Positions 29,460-38,684 of a DNA stretch of 64,000 nt are shown here, piece after piece (the first letter of the stretch is position 1; the number at the start of each line of letters is the position of its first letter). A program made the translations under genes and the position numbers. The notes under the pieces are model-generated. The model saw only the letters and a program-made list of their open reading frames with translations. It did no database searches and was not told where the DNA came from. Source of the stretch: JACKII01 sp965222315 (GTDB lineage: Bacteria; Pseudomonadota; Alphaproteobacteria; Bin95). The stretch covers positions 3,038,001 through 3,102,000 of the forward strand of contig OZ244951.1 of NCBI GenBank assembly GCA_965222315.1, in the 5' to 3' direction.

Positions 29460-29665
29460 GCCAACTTGGAACAAGTGGTTGGTTATTAGGTCGGTGAAGT
29501 TAACAATGGCGGTCACCGCTCAGAGGTCGATGTCTTCCACATCATTGTTCGCCTCGAACCCGATGATCACGCCGTTGCCAAAGCCGTTCTCGAAGAAGAA
29601 TGTATCGTTGCCGCCTTGCCCCAGCAGCGTGTCATTGCCAGCGCGGCCGCGAATGACGTCACACA
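29460..29665 (-). pseudogene. Fragment of an RTX (hemolysin-type Ca2+-binding) protein gene
   Basis: Read leftward, the segment gives GRAGNDTLLGQGGNDTFFFENGFGNGVI and then IGFEANNDVEDIDL. This is one to two RTX nonapeptides followed by the usual post-repeat strand of type I secreted proteins. A TGA (29520-29522) interrupts the frame, after which AVTAIVNFTDLITNHLFQVG still looks like the RTX C-terminal domain. There is no start and no upstream part, so only a relic remains. Confidence 0.6.
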
Positions 29666-29686
29666 CGTCCCGGAACGTCCCGTCTA

Positions 29687-31879
29687 TCAGCCGGGTTCTC
29701 GCCGTAGGGCGAGCGCCTGGCTGACCAGCACCGGCGTTGCGATGCCTAATGCATAGAGGTTAGTGACGAGGTCCGGCGCGACCATCAGGATTGCCGCAAT
29801 GCCAAGCAATACCCGAAACGGCATGGACATTTCTCGCAGCAGATAGCCAGTCAATGCTGCCCCAAGCATCAGAATGCCAATGACGCAGGTGATCGATGTC
29901 AGCAGGTATTCCTGCCAGGTAAAGAAATCGTCCAGGACGATCAGCATGGCGGGCGAGTAGCAGAACACCATCGGCACCATCACCTTGGCATTGCCGAGCT
30001 TGAAAGCGGTCAGGCCTGTGCGGAACGGATTCGCCCCGGCAATGCCACCTGCCGCGTAGGCCGAGACGCAGACCGGCGGCGTGATATCTGCCAGCACGCC
30101 GTAGTAGAGCACAAACAGGTGTGCTGCGAGCGGCGGGATGCCCAGATTTCCCAGGGCAGGCGTCGCAACCGCGCTGAGCATGATGTAGAGCGCAGTGGTG
30201 GGCAGGCCCGCCCCCATCAGCACGCACGCAACCGCGATATAGACCAGCGATAGGAACAGCGTTGCCTGGTCGAGGTTGAAAAGTTCGAACGGCAGGAAGG
30301 AGGTGGCGGCCAGTACGAACTCACCGCCCGCAAGCGCCCCTTGGGTTACCATGAATCCCAACCGGAAGGTGACGCCCGTCATGGTGATGACGCCGACGAC
30401 GATACCGACGGCGCCGGCCGCCGCGCCCACCGCCAATGCGTACTTGGAGCCCATGGCGACGGACTCCAGCAGTTGCTGCCACGTCATGCGTTTTTTGTGG
30501 AAGGTGAAACCCAGCAGCACCGACAGCCCGACGGTCCAATACGGCCAGAACAGCAGGAAGTCCGGATTGATCGCAATCATTGCGGCCATCATGCCCACGC
30601 CCACGACCGGCGCGCCCAGGGCAATGCAGGAGGAAATCCCCCAAAAAGCGGCCAGGTAGGGCGTGAATCCGCTGAACAGCACGGTAATCAGCACTGTGAG
30701 GGGCACCAGGGTCGTCCAGCCATCGCGCAGCACCTGTGCGAGGCGGGGCAACTCATCCCTGTTCAGGCCACGCAGGCCCAGCTTCTTCGCCTCGAAGTGC
30801 ACCATGCCGAGCACGGCGACATAGTGCATAAGCGCAGGCGTCGCCGCCGCGGCGATGATGGTGGTGTAGGGGATCTCCAGGAACTCCACCATCAGGAAAG
30901 CCGCTGACCCCATGATCGGCGGCGTGATCTGACCGCCAGTGCTGCTGGCGGCCTCGACCGCGCCCGCAAAGTGCGGCTTGTAGCCGATGCGTTTCATCGC
31001 CGGAATGGTGAGCGAGCCGGTGGTGACCGTGTTAGCGATGGAGGAGCCGGAGATCGTGCCGAAGAGCGAGGAAGACAGCACCGACACCTTGGCCGGGCCG
31101 CCGGAAAGGCTGCCCGCGATGCACTGCGAAATATCGATAAAGAATTGGCCGAGGCCCATGCGCTGCGCAATCGCGCCGAACAGCACGAAGTGGAACACAA
31201 CGGTCGAGATCACCTTGATAGGCGGGCCGTAAATGCCCTCCGTTGTCAGGTAGATATGGTTGATTAACTGGGTCCAGTTGCCATCAGGAATGACCAGCAC
31301 CTGGATCGGCGACAGGTTGCCGAACAGGGCGTAAAGCACAAATACGCCGACAATGATCGGCAGCACGATCCCCATGGCCCGGCGGGATGCTTCAAAAATA
31401 CAGATTACCAGGATCGTACCGAACACCATGTCGTAGATGTTCGGCGCGCCGATGCGGAAATTCAGCTCCTCGAACTGAATCGAATGGCCAAGAATGTTCC
31501 AGTCAATGCCCGTGAAGGTCAGCGGGATGTAGAGCGCACTGAGAAGGGCCGCAATCGCCAGCAGCCAATCGGATAGCGGCACCTGTCCCGGGAATAGCCA
31601 GGACGACCGGTGCAGGGGCTGTCCGCTTGCGTCGCTGGCCGCGACACGCCGGGCGGCAAAGACCATGAACACCAGGAACAGAACGCCGCCCAGGTGGATG
31701 GCCTTGTGCCATTGTTCGGCCGGGATGCCGAAACCCGCGGTATAGAAATGATAAATGCCGAGCAGGACCAGCAGCCAGGTTACAAACGTGCGCACCCAAT
31801 GACTGGTGGGCCGGAATGCCATTTCCGGGTCATAGCGCGCTTCGAGTTCTTCGAGCCGCCGTTGATCAATCTCGTTCAT
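29687..31879 (-). CDS. TRAP transporter fused small and large permease subunits (TAXI type)
   Basis: This 730-aa membrane protein combines a DctQ-like N-terminal four-helix unit (from about WVRTFVTWLLVLLGIYHFYTAGFG) with a DctM-like permease. DctM hallmarks are SGGPAKVSVLSSSLFGTISGSSIANTVTTGSLTIP and AASSTGGQITPPIMGSAAFLMVEF, then MGAGLPTTALYIMLSAVATPALGNLG. ATG 31879 (MNEIDQRRLEELEARYD) follows GGCGGAATCAGC; the frame is open further up, beyond the likely start. It pairs with the TAXI receptor gene 87 bp upstream and should carry out Na+-dependent uptake of an organic acid. Confidence 0.93.
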   Translation of the reverse strand: MNEIDQRRLEELEARYDPEMAFRPTSHWVRTFVTWLLVLLGIYHFYTAGFGIPAEQWHKAIHLGGVLFLVFMVFAARRVAASDASGQPLHRSSWLFPGQVPLSDWLLAIAALLSALYIPLTFTGIDWNILGHSIQFEELNFRIGAPNIYDMVFGTILVICIFEASRRAMGIVLPIIVGVFVLYALFGNLSPIQVLVIPDGNWTQLINHIYLTTEGIYGPPIKVISTVVFHFVLFGAIAQRMGLGQFFIDISQCIAGSLSGGPAKVSVLSSSLFGTISGSSIANTVTTGSLTIPAMKRIGYKPHFAGAVEAASSTGGQITPPIMGSAAFLMVEFLEIPYTTIIAAAATPALMHYVAVLGMVHFEAKKLGLRGLNRDELPRLAQVLRDGWTTLVPLTVLITVLFSGFTPYLAAFWGISSCIALGAPVVGVGMMAAMIAINPDFLLFWPYWTVGLSVLLGFTFHKKRMTWQQLLESVAMGSKYALAVGAAAGAVGIVVGVITMTGVTFRLGFMVTQGALAGGEFVLAATSFLPFELFNLDQATLFLSLVYIAVACVLMGAGLPTTALYIMLSAVATPALGNLGIPPLAAHLFVLYYGVLADITPPVCVSAYAAGGIAGANPFRTGLTAFKLGNAKVMVPMVFCYSPAMLIVLDDFFTWQEYLLTSITCVIGILMLGAALTGYLLREMSMPFRVLLGIAAILMVAPDLVTNLYALGIATPVLVSQALALRREPG

Positions 31880-31916
31880 GCTGATTCCGCCACAAAGGAA
31901 ACGGCCGCAACGAAAA

Positions 31917-31943
31917 CGGGCGGCGCTGGTAAAACGCCGCCCG
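31917..31943 (-). terminator. Hairpin with T-run between TAXI receptor and permease genes
   Basis: CGGGCGGCG (31917-31925) pairs perfectly with CGCCGCCCG (31935-31943). On the minus strand it is followed by TTTTCGTT. Because the permease gene follows without another visible promoter, it is probably a partial terminator or stabiliser giving more receptor than permease. Confidence 0.6.
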
Positions 31944-31966
31944 CTACGCAAATACCCAGGCTGACC

Positions 31967-32974
31967 CTATTTGATCAGACCGGCTTCCTTATAGAAGCGC
32001 TCGGCACCCGGATGGAGCGGGATACCACGGGCGTCCAGCGCGGATTCCAGGGTTACATCCTTGCCCTTCGCATGGTGGCGGAGCAGTTTGGCCGTGGTCT
32101 CGTTCCAGAGCGCCTTGGTGATGCCGTAGACCAGCTCTTCCGGCTGATCGGCAGATACCAGCCACTGCGCACCGACAGCGAGCGTGTGGTTGTCTTCCGT
32201 CTGGCCATCATAGGTGCCCGCCGGAATCGGTGACTTACTGTAGAACGGCGCCTTGCTGATTACCGTGTCGCGAATATCGTCGGGGATATCCAGCAAACGC
32301 AGGCCCGCAGTCGACGCCAGCTGCGCGATGCCGGAAGATGGCGCTCCGGTGACCGTCAGAAACGCGTCCAATTGGTTGTCGCGGATACGTTCAGAAGACT
32401 GCTGGGTGTTCAGTTCCTCGGCCGAAAAGTTGCCGTTCTTGTAGAGACCGGCAGCGTTCAGGATCAGCAGCGCGCCGACCTGTGCACCGGATGCCGGCAG
32501 ACCGACGCCGATGGTCTTGCTCTTCAGGTCCGACAGTACCTCTACCCGCGAACTGGCCGGCAACACTACATGGATGTGCTCCGGATACAGGTTCGCGATA
32601 AAGCGCAGCTTGTCCAGCTTGTCCTTGCCATCGAAAACACCGGTGCCGGTATAGGCCCAATAGGCCACGTCGGACTGCGCCAGACCGGACTCGGCCGCGC
32701 CGGACTGGATGGCGTTGACGTTAGCGACCGAGCCATTGGCGGACTGGGCAATCGCGATCAGGCCCGGTACGCCACAAGGGCCACCCTTTTCGCACGGACG
32801 GGAGCCGGGCGGGCTGGAAATAGCGTTCGCGAGGACGCCTGCCATCGGGAAGTAATTGCCACCGGCGCTGCCGCTGACTATCCGGAAAAAGCTGGGTGCC
32901 TGTGCCTGAGCTACGCCGGACGCCAAAAGCGCGCCAGCCGCCACAGCCACGGCGATCGGTTTGAGAAAACGCAT
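31967..32974 (-). CDS. TAXI-family TRAP transporter solute-binding protein
   Basis: This 335-aa periplasmic receptor has a signal peptide (MRFLKPIAVAVAAGALLASGVAQA) and the TAXI-type opening SFFRIVSGSAGGNYFPMAGVLANAIS. The motif NVNAIQSGAAESGLAQSDVAYWAYTG and the end YKEAGLIK are typical. The ATG at 32974 has AGGGAG upstream. The CEKGGPCG insertion with two Cys near residue 60 may form a disulfide. It delivers its ligand to the fused permease downstream. TAXI receptors often bind glutamate/glutamine or other organic acids, but the ligand is not readable here. Confidence 0.93.
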   Translation of the reverse strand: MRFLKPIAVAVAAGALLASGVAQAQAPSFFRIVSGSAGGNYFPMAGVLANAISSPPGSRPCEKGGPCGVPGLIAIAQSANGSVANVNAIQSGAAESGLAQSDVAYWAYTGTGVFDGKDKLDKLRFIANLYPEHIHVVLPASSRVEVLSDLKSKTIGVGLPASGAQVGALLILNAAGLYKNGNFSAEELNTQQSSERIRDNQLDAFLTVTGAPSSGIAQLASTAGLRLLDIPDDIRDTVISKAPFYSKSPIPAGTYDGQTEDNHTLAVGAQWLVSADQPEELVYGITKALWNETTAKLLRHHAKGKDVTLESALDARGIPLHPGAERFYKEAGLIK

Positions 32975-33139
32975 CTTTAACTCCCTTTCCCTCTCAGCGC
33001 CGAGCCGGTGGCGGCTTGTGCTGCCAATTTCACCGCGACGCAATTACAACTCCACCTTAAATCAACGATGCTGCGGTGCAATGCGACTTACCGCTACGTA
33101 AGTGACCGGCGAGCGCAAGATGAAACCGGCACTCAAAAC

Positions 33140-33410
33140 GGTGTCGAAGTCGCTTACCATCTTGAAGTGGCCGGGCCCGGTGGTCTCGAAATACGGCACG
33201 ACCAGCAGATAATTACCGCCGTCATAGGTCATGCTAGACTCGGCGGGCAGCATGTTGTTCAGCGTTAAGGCCATGAAGTGCTGATCAAATGCGAGAACGA
33301 GCCGATAATGCCCAGGTTCAGTGAATGGCCGTGAAACATGTCCTTGCCCTTGGCCGAGGTCGAGAGCAAAGCGCCGATCTTCTCGGCAAGGGCGTGGAAC
33401 TTCCACGGAA
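33140..33410 (-). pseudogene. Remnant of a TPP-dependent acetolactate-synthase-like enzyme gene
   Basis: Two pieces match the intact enzyme encoded at 59632-61356. Piece 1 (about 33268-33408) reads ALAEKIGALLSTSAKGKDMF and NLGIIGSFSH. Piece 2 (about 33146-33277, other frame) reads MLPAESSMTYDGG and LLVVPYFETTGPGHFKMVSD. The roughly 120 residues between these blocks in the intact protein are missing, as are the N-terminal and C-terminal thirds. It lies upstream of the TAXI receptor on the same strand, as an ancestral cassette gene would. Confidence 0.8.
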
Positions 33411-33497
33411 TTCCTCGCCCGGTCGTGACGCGATCTGTCTTCTCGTTTGAGACACAGTACGTGATCCAAGGAGCGGCACAATTCCGGGATAGGACCA

Positions 33498-35018
33498 TTA
33501 TTCGTCAATCGGCATCAGAGCATTGCCCGAACGCTGGTGCCGGATTTCGCGGACCACGGAATAGATCAGCGCCGCAATCGACATGACCATCAGCACGACC
33601 GTCAGCGTATTGCTGGTGAAATACTCCAACAGCGACACGCCGCGCGCATTCGCGATAGTCATGACGCGTTCCAAGTTGCTTTCCGCCAACGGGCCCAGAA
33701 TGATGCCCAGAATGATCGGCGCCAGCGGGAAACCAGTCCGTCTCAACACATACCCCACGACGCCGAGAAAGAGCATGATCCAAAGATCGGTTACCATATT
33801 TCGGTAGGATAAGGCGCCTAGGACCGACAGTATTGCAACGATGGAAGCGAGCACGCCCTGAGGAATCAGTACGACTTTCGCCAAGTACTTCAGGCCGGCG
33901 AAGGCTGCGACGGCAAAAAAGATATTGGCTGCAAACAGACTGAGGATGAACGGGTAAATGATCCCCGCCTGCTCGGTAAACAGCCGAGGTCCAGGCAACA
34001 GCCCGTGGATCAGCAATCCACCGATCAACGCGGCGCTGACTGCATTGCCTGGAATGCCCAGGGTCAACATCGGCACAAGGCTGCCGCCAACAACGGCGTT
34101 ATTGGCGGCTTCCGAGCCGACGACCGCTTCATACGAACCTTTGCCATATTCCGAAGGATTCTTGGAGAACCGGTGGGCCTCGTTCCGGCCAATGAAGGAC
34201 GCGATATCGGCTCCGGCCCCAGGCAACACGCCAACAAATGTTCCCAGAATCGCCGAGCGGATATAGGTGACTTTCGCCTTCAAAATGCGTGCCCAACCCG
34301 GCCACAGCGACCCAATATTCGGAATATCGATCTGCTTATCCATGCCTTTCCCGTGGCAGAGATAAAGCACCTGGCTGATTGAGAATAGGCCAACGATCCC
34401 GACAATGACCGGGAAGCCTTCGTAAAGTCCCGGGACGCCAAAGGTGAAGCGCAGCGAGCCGGTGAACGGATGAGTACCGACCGCTCCCAGGATCAGCCCC
34501 AAGAAGGCCGCAATAAGCCCCTTTGTGACCGAACCGCCGCCAATTGCGCCCACGGTGCTCATCGCGAAGACGACGATCCAAAAGAACTCCGCCGAGCGGA
34601 TATTGAGCGCCGCGGCTGCCACCAGGGGCGCTGCCACCAGGAGGACGAATGTCCCGATAAGGCCACCAAAAAGCGACGCAGTTATCGCGCCGCCCAGTGC
34701 GACACCGGCCTGACCTTTCTTGGTCAGTTCGTAGCCGTCCATCATGGTGGCGACCGCCGCCGGTGTTCCGGGAACGTTGATCAGGATTGCAGATATGGAC
34801 CCGCCGTAAATCGCGCCGCAATAGGCGCCGCCAAGGAATGAGAGGCCATTGATCGGCGTCATGCCAAAGGTAACCGGCACCAGCAATGCAATGCTGAGGG
34901 TCGCCGAGATACCTGGCGTTCCGCCGAAGAGCGTGCCGAGGAGGGCGCCCACAAAAATCAACAAAAGGTTGAGTGGGTCGTAGGCCAGCATGGCCGAGGC
35001 GAGCAGGTTCTCTAACAT
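33498..35018 (-). CDS. tctA: Tripartite tricarboxylate transporter large permease (TctA family)
   Basis: This 506-aa protein has about 12 membrane helices. Family signatures are LLGTLFGGTPGISATLSIALLVP near residue 30, SISAILINVPGTPAAVATMMDGY, and the mirrored second motif LGTFVGVLPGAGADIASFIGRNEA. It is the main translocation subunit of a TTT system with TctB and TctC encoded upstream. Substrates in the family are citrate and other carboxylates. The ATG at 35018 lies 73 bp after the end of tctB. Confidence 0.94.
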   Translation of the reverse strand: MLENLLASAMLAYDPLNLLLIFVGALLGTLFGGTPGISATLSIALLVPVTFGMTPINGLSFLGGAYCGAIYGGSISAILINVPGTPAAVATMMDGYELTKKGQAGVALGGAITASLFGGLIGTFVLLVAAPLVAAAALNIRSAEFFWIVVFAMSTVGAIGGGSVTKGLIAAFLGLILGAVGTHPFTGSLRFTFGVPGLYEGFPVIVGIVGLFSISQVLYLCHGKGMDKQIDIPNIGSLWPGWARILKAKVTYIRSAILGTFVGVLPGAGADIASFIGRNEAHRFSKNPSEYGKGSYEAVVGSEAANNAVVGGSLVPMLTLGIPGNAVSAALIGGLLIHGLLPGPRLFTEQAGIIYPFILSLFAANIFFAVAAFAGLKYLAKVVLIPQGVLASIVAILSVLGALSYRNMVTDLWIMLFLGVVGYVLRRTGFPLAPIILGIILGPLAESNLERVMTIANARGVSLLEYFTSNTLTVVLMVMSIAALIYSVVREIRHQRSGNALMPIDE

Positions 35019-35091
35019 CGGCGTTAATCAGCCTCGCGCGGCGAGAAGTTGGGAAGGGTAAGCTGGGGTAAACATCGTATGGAAAACGCCA

Positions 35092-35522
35092 TCAGTAGAG
35101 TAATCCATGTGGCAACGGTACGCCCAGGAAGTTCTCGAACAACAGCCACGCCGTACCCAGCAGCCCGACCATGGGCGCCAAAAGCCACAACGGTCCGCGA
35201 ACCCCGAGATACAACATGTGCCCAATCAAAAAAGCAGCGCTGGTGACGAAGAACCCCACAAAGGGCATGGCGATCCCGTAGACGACCAGCGCCCCAATCG
35301 TGACCAGTACGCGGGTATCAGCCTCGCTCACTGTTTTTTCTTTCGTTGGGTAAGGATGCTTTGCACCAGCAGGATGAGACTGAGAACGATCAGTCCCGCG
35401 AGCATCCACTTCGGCCAGATAGAGGCCCTGGAAGGATAATCGCTGACCTCAATCCAACCAAGCACTCCCAATACCAGCAAAACGATGGCGGCGATGCCGT
35501 CTCGCCCAAGCCAGCTTAGCAT
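35092..35522 (-). CDS. tctB: Tripartite tricarboxylate transporter small permease (TctB family), split into two frames
   Basis: TctB normally is one protein of about 150 aa with four helices. Here helices 1-2 lie in one frame (MLSWLGRDGIAAIV to LTQRKKKQ, 35328-35522). Helices 3-4 lie in the -1 frame (SEADTRVLVTIGALVVYGIA to FLGVPLPHGLLY, 35092-35331). The first stop and a GTG overlap as GTGA at 35328-35331, just after a run of six A. One extra A in that run would give a continuous 143-residue protein. The split could be a sequencing or real indel, a coupled two-piece protein, or slippage. Neighbouring tctA and tctC are intact. Confidence 0.75.
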
Positions 35523-35560
35523 GACGTTACTCCGACCTTGGCCCCGCAAAGAACCTGGGC

Positions 35561-35589
35561 CTGGCGGGCGATCGTAACCAACCCGCCAG
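35561..35589 (-). promoter_or_regulatory. Intergenic hairpin between tctC and tctB
   Basis: CTGGCGGG (35561-35568) pairs with CCCGCCAG (35582-35589). It lies in the gap directly after the binding-protein gene, as at the other receptor-permease junctions in the window. It probably protects the tctC part of the message or lowers read-through. Confidence 0.5.
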
Positions 35590-35607
35590 GCACCAGAATG
35601 CGATTTG

Positions 35608-36612
35608 CTATTTCAGGTACCCGCCCTGCTTGAAGTATTCCAGCAGGTCCTGCACGGAATTCTGCGTGTCGGTCATGATTTGACCGAACTCCTCGCCAAC
35701 TTTCGGCGTAACCAAAGTCAACTTCCTTGTCTTGGCCTCCGCCTGATAGTCAGCATTGTTGGAGGCTATCTCAAACGCCTCGCGATACAGAGCGAGCAAA
35801 TCATCCGGAATGCCAGAAACGGTGGCCCAGCCGCGCGTCGACCCGCCGGTGCGGACCGCCTGGCCCGTCATTTCCTCAAAGGTGGCCACGTCCGGGATTA
35901 AATCGTAGCGCTCGTCGGCGAGGATTGCCGCCTCTACCGTCGCTTCTTCGGTCTGGAGCAGATCGGTCACGTTGCCCATCGCCATCTCGACCTCTTGAGA
36001 TAGGAAGGCGCGGTTGGCGGGCGCGCCGCCGGCATAGGGGATGAACGTGAACTTCGCTCCGGTTGCGGCCTCCAAAGCGTAAACCGCTAGATGGTCGTCG
36101 GACAATGGACCGTCGGCGCCAACCGTAACAGATCCGGGCTGGTTCTTCGCCGCCTCGATCGCCTCTTTCAGACTGCCGAATTGGGCGTCATTAATGCGGA
36201 CAACGTTAGGGTCGATGACGTTCACACCGATCGGCGCAAAATTTTCCACCCAAGGCGCATAGGTGGGTTCGCGCGCCGCCTCGACGATGGCGATGGCGGG
36301 CAAATTAATGACGCCGATAGTGCTGCCGTCCTTTGGCGCTCGTGCCAGCGCCGACCAGCCGACCTCGCCTCCCGCGCCCGGCATGTTCTTGACAACCATC
36401 TGCGTGCTGCTGCCGCTCAGTTCCTCGATGGCGGCTTCAACGTAGGGCAATGCCGTGCGGACCAAGATGTCAGTTCCACCGCCAGCGTTGTAGGCGACAA
36501 TGACATTGATCGTCTGCGGTACCTCGACGTTCTGGTAGTCTTGAGCCAGCACGATGGACGAAGGCACGGTCATTAAGGCGGCGACACAGGCGGCTGATAG
36601 CGCTTTTCTCAT
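35608..36612 (-). CDS. tctC: Tripartite tricarboxylate transporter substrate-binding protein (TctC/Bug family)
   Basis: This 334-aa periplasmic receptor has a signal peptide (MRKALSAACVAALMTVPSSIVLA). The Bug motif INVIVAYNAGGGTDILVRT places the loop that grips the ligand carboxylate. GSSTQMVVKNMPGAGGEVGWSALARA follows. ATG 36612 has GAGGAAACA directly upstream. As first gene of tctC-tctB-tctA it should be made in the greatest amount. The specific carboxylate cannot be told. Confidence 0.93.
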   Translation of the reverse strand: MRKALSAACVAALMTVPSSIVLAQDYQNVEVPQTINVIVAYNAGGGTDILVRTALPYVEAAIEELSGSSTQMVVKNMPGAGGEVGWSALARAPKDGSTIGVINLPAIAIVEAAREPTYAPWVENFAPIGVNVIDPNVVRINDAQFGSLKEAIEAAKNQPGSVTVGADGPLSDDHLAVYALEAATGAKFTFIPYAGGAPANRAFLSQEVEMAMGNVTDLLQTEEATVEAAILADERYDLIPDVATFEEMTGQAVRTGGSTRGWATVSGIPDDLLALYREAFEIASNNADYQAEAKTRKLTLVTPKVGEEFGQIMTDTQNSVQDLLEYFKQGGYLK

Positions 36613-37241
36613 TGTTTCCTCTACATTTGTTGCTTTTGGACTGCACATTTGGTGGGCATCGCCAGCCGGGTACAGCGATGGTTTAGTGTTAGACCATCGC
36701 CGAACCATGACGAACCTTGCAATCAATCTGCATGGCAGGGCGCTCTATGTCTAGGGGGAGATAGCCATCGATATTCCGCCGAACAGACCATTGGGTGCGG
36801 CGTCCGACCAGCAAGTTCCCTGTGCAGCGGTCACCAGAAGGATAGGGAAAAGCGGCGTGGCCCTTTGGATGAACGTTAGCAGCAACACTGTTTCTACGCT
36901 GATGCCCTCGCCTACGTGATTGTGCAGGTTTGCGGCGGGAGCCACGCCAGCTTGCGGGTGATGGCAGTGGAACTCGCCCCCCGCGGCGTCCTCACACGGC
37001 GCGGCGGTCGGAGGCATGTGTCTACGGTCAAAAACCTGCTGGCCAGGATCGACGCGAAGGCACATGCGCACGCGGCAGCCAGTCGACCGGGCTCCATCGC
37101 CTGACCCGGGGTCCATTACAGGCCCGCCTGCTATCGCTCATCGAAGCCGCTGACATCGCCTTGACCACGCCTTTTGTATGCGCGCTTACCTCCATCATAC
37201 ATTTTGATAGCACATTCGATCCTGTTCCTACATACTCCCTT
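36613..37241. other. Intergenic region without recognisable gene
   Basis: It separates the divergent tctCBA operon and the sugar dehydrogenase gene and must contain both promoters. Short frames on both strands (for example 36751-37116, minus) have no recognisable domain. From about 37190 the sequence is AT-richer, in line with a promoter for the rightward gene. Confidence 0.5.
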
Positions 37242-38684
37242 ATGAGAATAAGGCAATTTGGGGTTAAGATATTGGTTAATTTTGGATTTTCGCTGCGTGA
37301 AGCTGTTGGGGATTTCTTCGACGTCAGACTTGGAAAAATAGCGGTCTTCTCGGCGTTCACTCTGGCGCTTGTCGGCGCGCCGGCGGCTGCCAGCGTCCTC
37401 GGTCTTTCGAAGATTGCGTCGTACCGCCCTTCAGATCCGGCCACGCAGGTTATCGCGCCGCCAGGTGATCCCGACCGGCTGTTTATCCTGTCGCTGAGGA
37501 CCGGCAGCATCGACCTGCTGAACCGCAACACCGGTGCTATTTCTCCTACCCCGTATCTGTCGAGTATTGGCATCGGGTTCAGCAGCACGACGGTGCGTGG
37601 CAGCGCCATCTCCATGGCCTTCGCGCCGGACTTTGCCACCTCCGGCAAGTTTTATGTCAGTGCGGGCCTCAACCGGACGGCGACCACGCCGAAACGCCAG
37701 GTCATTTATGAATATACCGCCAGCAGTGCTTCCGCTACGACGGTCGACACCGCGACCCGGCGCACCATCCTGTCGCTCGACTATCCGGCGGGCGGCGGCC
37801 CTGCCGCCAGTGGGCATATCGGCGGCGCGATAACGTTCGGCAATGACGGGTACCTGTATGTGAGCACCGGCGACGGCCAACAACCGTTCGGCGCGGGCGC
37901 CAACAATCCGGCCCAGGACGCCACCAACAAGTACGGCGGAATTCTGAGGATCGACCCTACCGGTGACGCGTTCCCGGCGGACGCCAACAACAACTACGCC
38001 ATTCCGCCCGGGAACCCCAATTTCGGACCCGGTTCGGATCCGGCGCTGGTCGCGCTCGGCGCGCGCAATCCGTTCCGTATGACCAGTGACCCGGTTTCCG
38101 GCCACATCTTTTTCGCCGATGTCGGCGAAGACAGCCGCGAAGAAATCAACCTTTTCGAACTAGGCGCCAACTATGGCTGGGATGCCTTTGAGGGATCGGT
38201 TGAACTCTACCCGAACACCCTCACGCAAACGCCACCCATCTACGAATACGGCCATGGTGCTGGCGACTTCGACGGGCTTTCGGTCACCGGCGGCCTGGTT
38301 TACCGGGGCGGCATTCCGGACATTGAAGGTCATTATTTCTTCGGCGATTTCGTCAGCCCGAACAATGGGGCGGCGGTCTGGTCTTTCACCTTTGACGATG
38401 CGTTAAGCCTGTCGGAGACGATCCGCTGGGATCTGACCTACGACGACCCCGCCGACCAATTGAACCAAATACTCGGATTTGGCAGCGACGGCTCCGACAA
38501 TCTCTACGTGCTGGACTTCGACGGGGATGTTTTTGCGGTCACGGACGCCAATGTCACCACGTGTCTTCTTAAGCTTCTTCCCGTGCTATATGGCACAGAA
38601 TGGAGGAAGCCATGTCAGTCTCAGCGAAGCCGTCAACACCGTCCAGGCGTGATGCTGCCAGCAAGCTTGCCGAGCAGCGGTTGA
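37242..38684 (+). pseudogene. PQQ-dependent sugar (glucose/sorbosone) dehydrogenase, 3' end replaced by IS481
   Basis: The beta-propeller domain of secreted GSDH enzymes is clear: VIAPPGDPDRLFILSLRTG, SGHIGGAITFGNDGYLYVSTGDG, ALGARNPFRMTSDP, FFADVGEDSREEINLFELG ANYGWDAFEG and GLVYRGGIPDIEGHYFFGDF. ATG 37242 opens a long N-terminus with a hydrophobic export segment at about residues 30-50 (AVFSAFTLALVGAPAAA). The native frame enters the IS end at 38562, and the last 40 codons are IS sequence. The propeller is almost complete (it ends at GDVFAVTDAN), so an enzyme could still fold, but any C-terminal anchor (such as a sorting tail) is lost. It oxidises aldose sugars if active. Confidence 0.8.

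Noticed and set aside
35325..35345. Programmed -1 frameshift site in tctB
   Set aside because: The zero-frame codons AAG AAA AAA do not give a good tandem slip (the P-site would re-pair with GAA), and tctB is not known to use frameshifting; kept only as a minor alternative.
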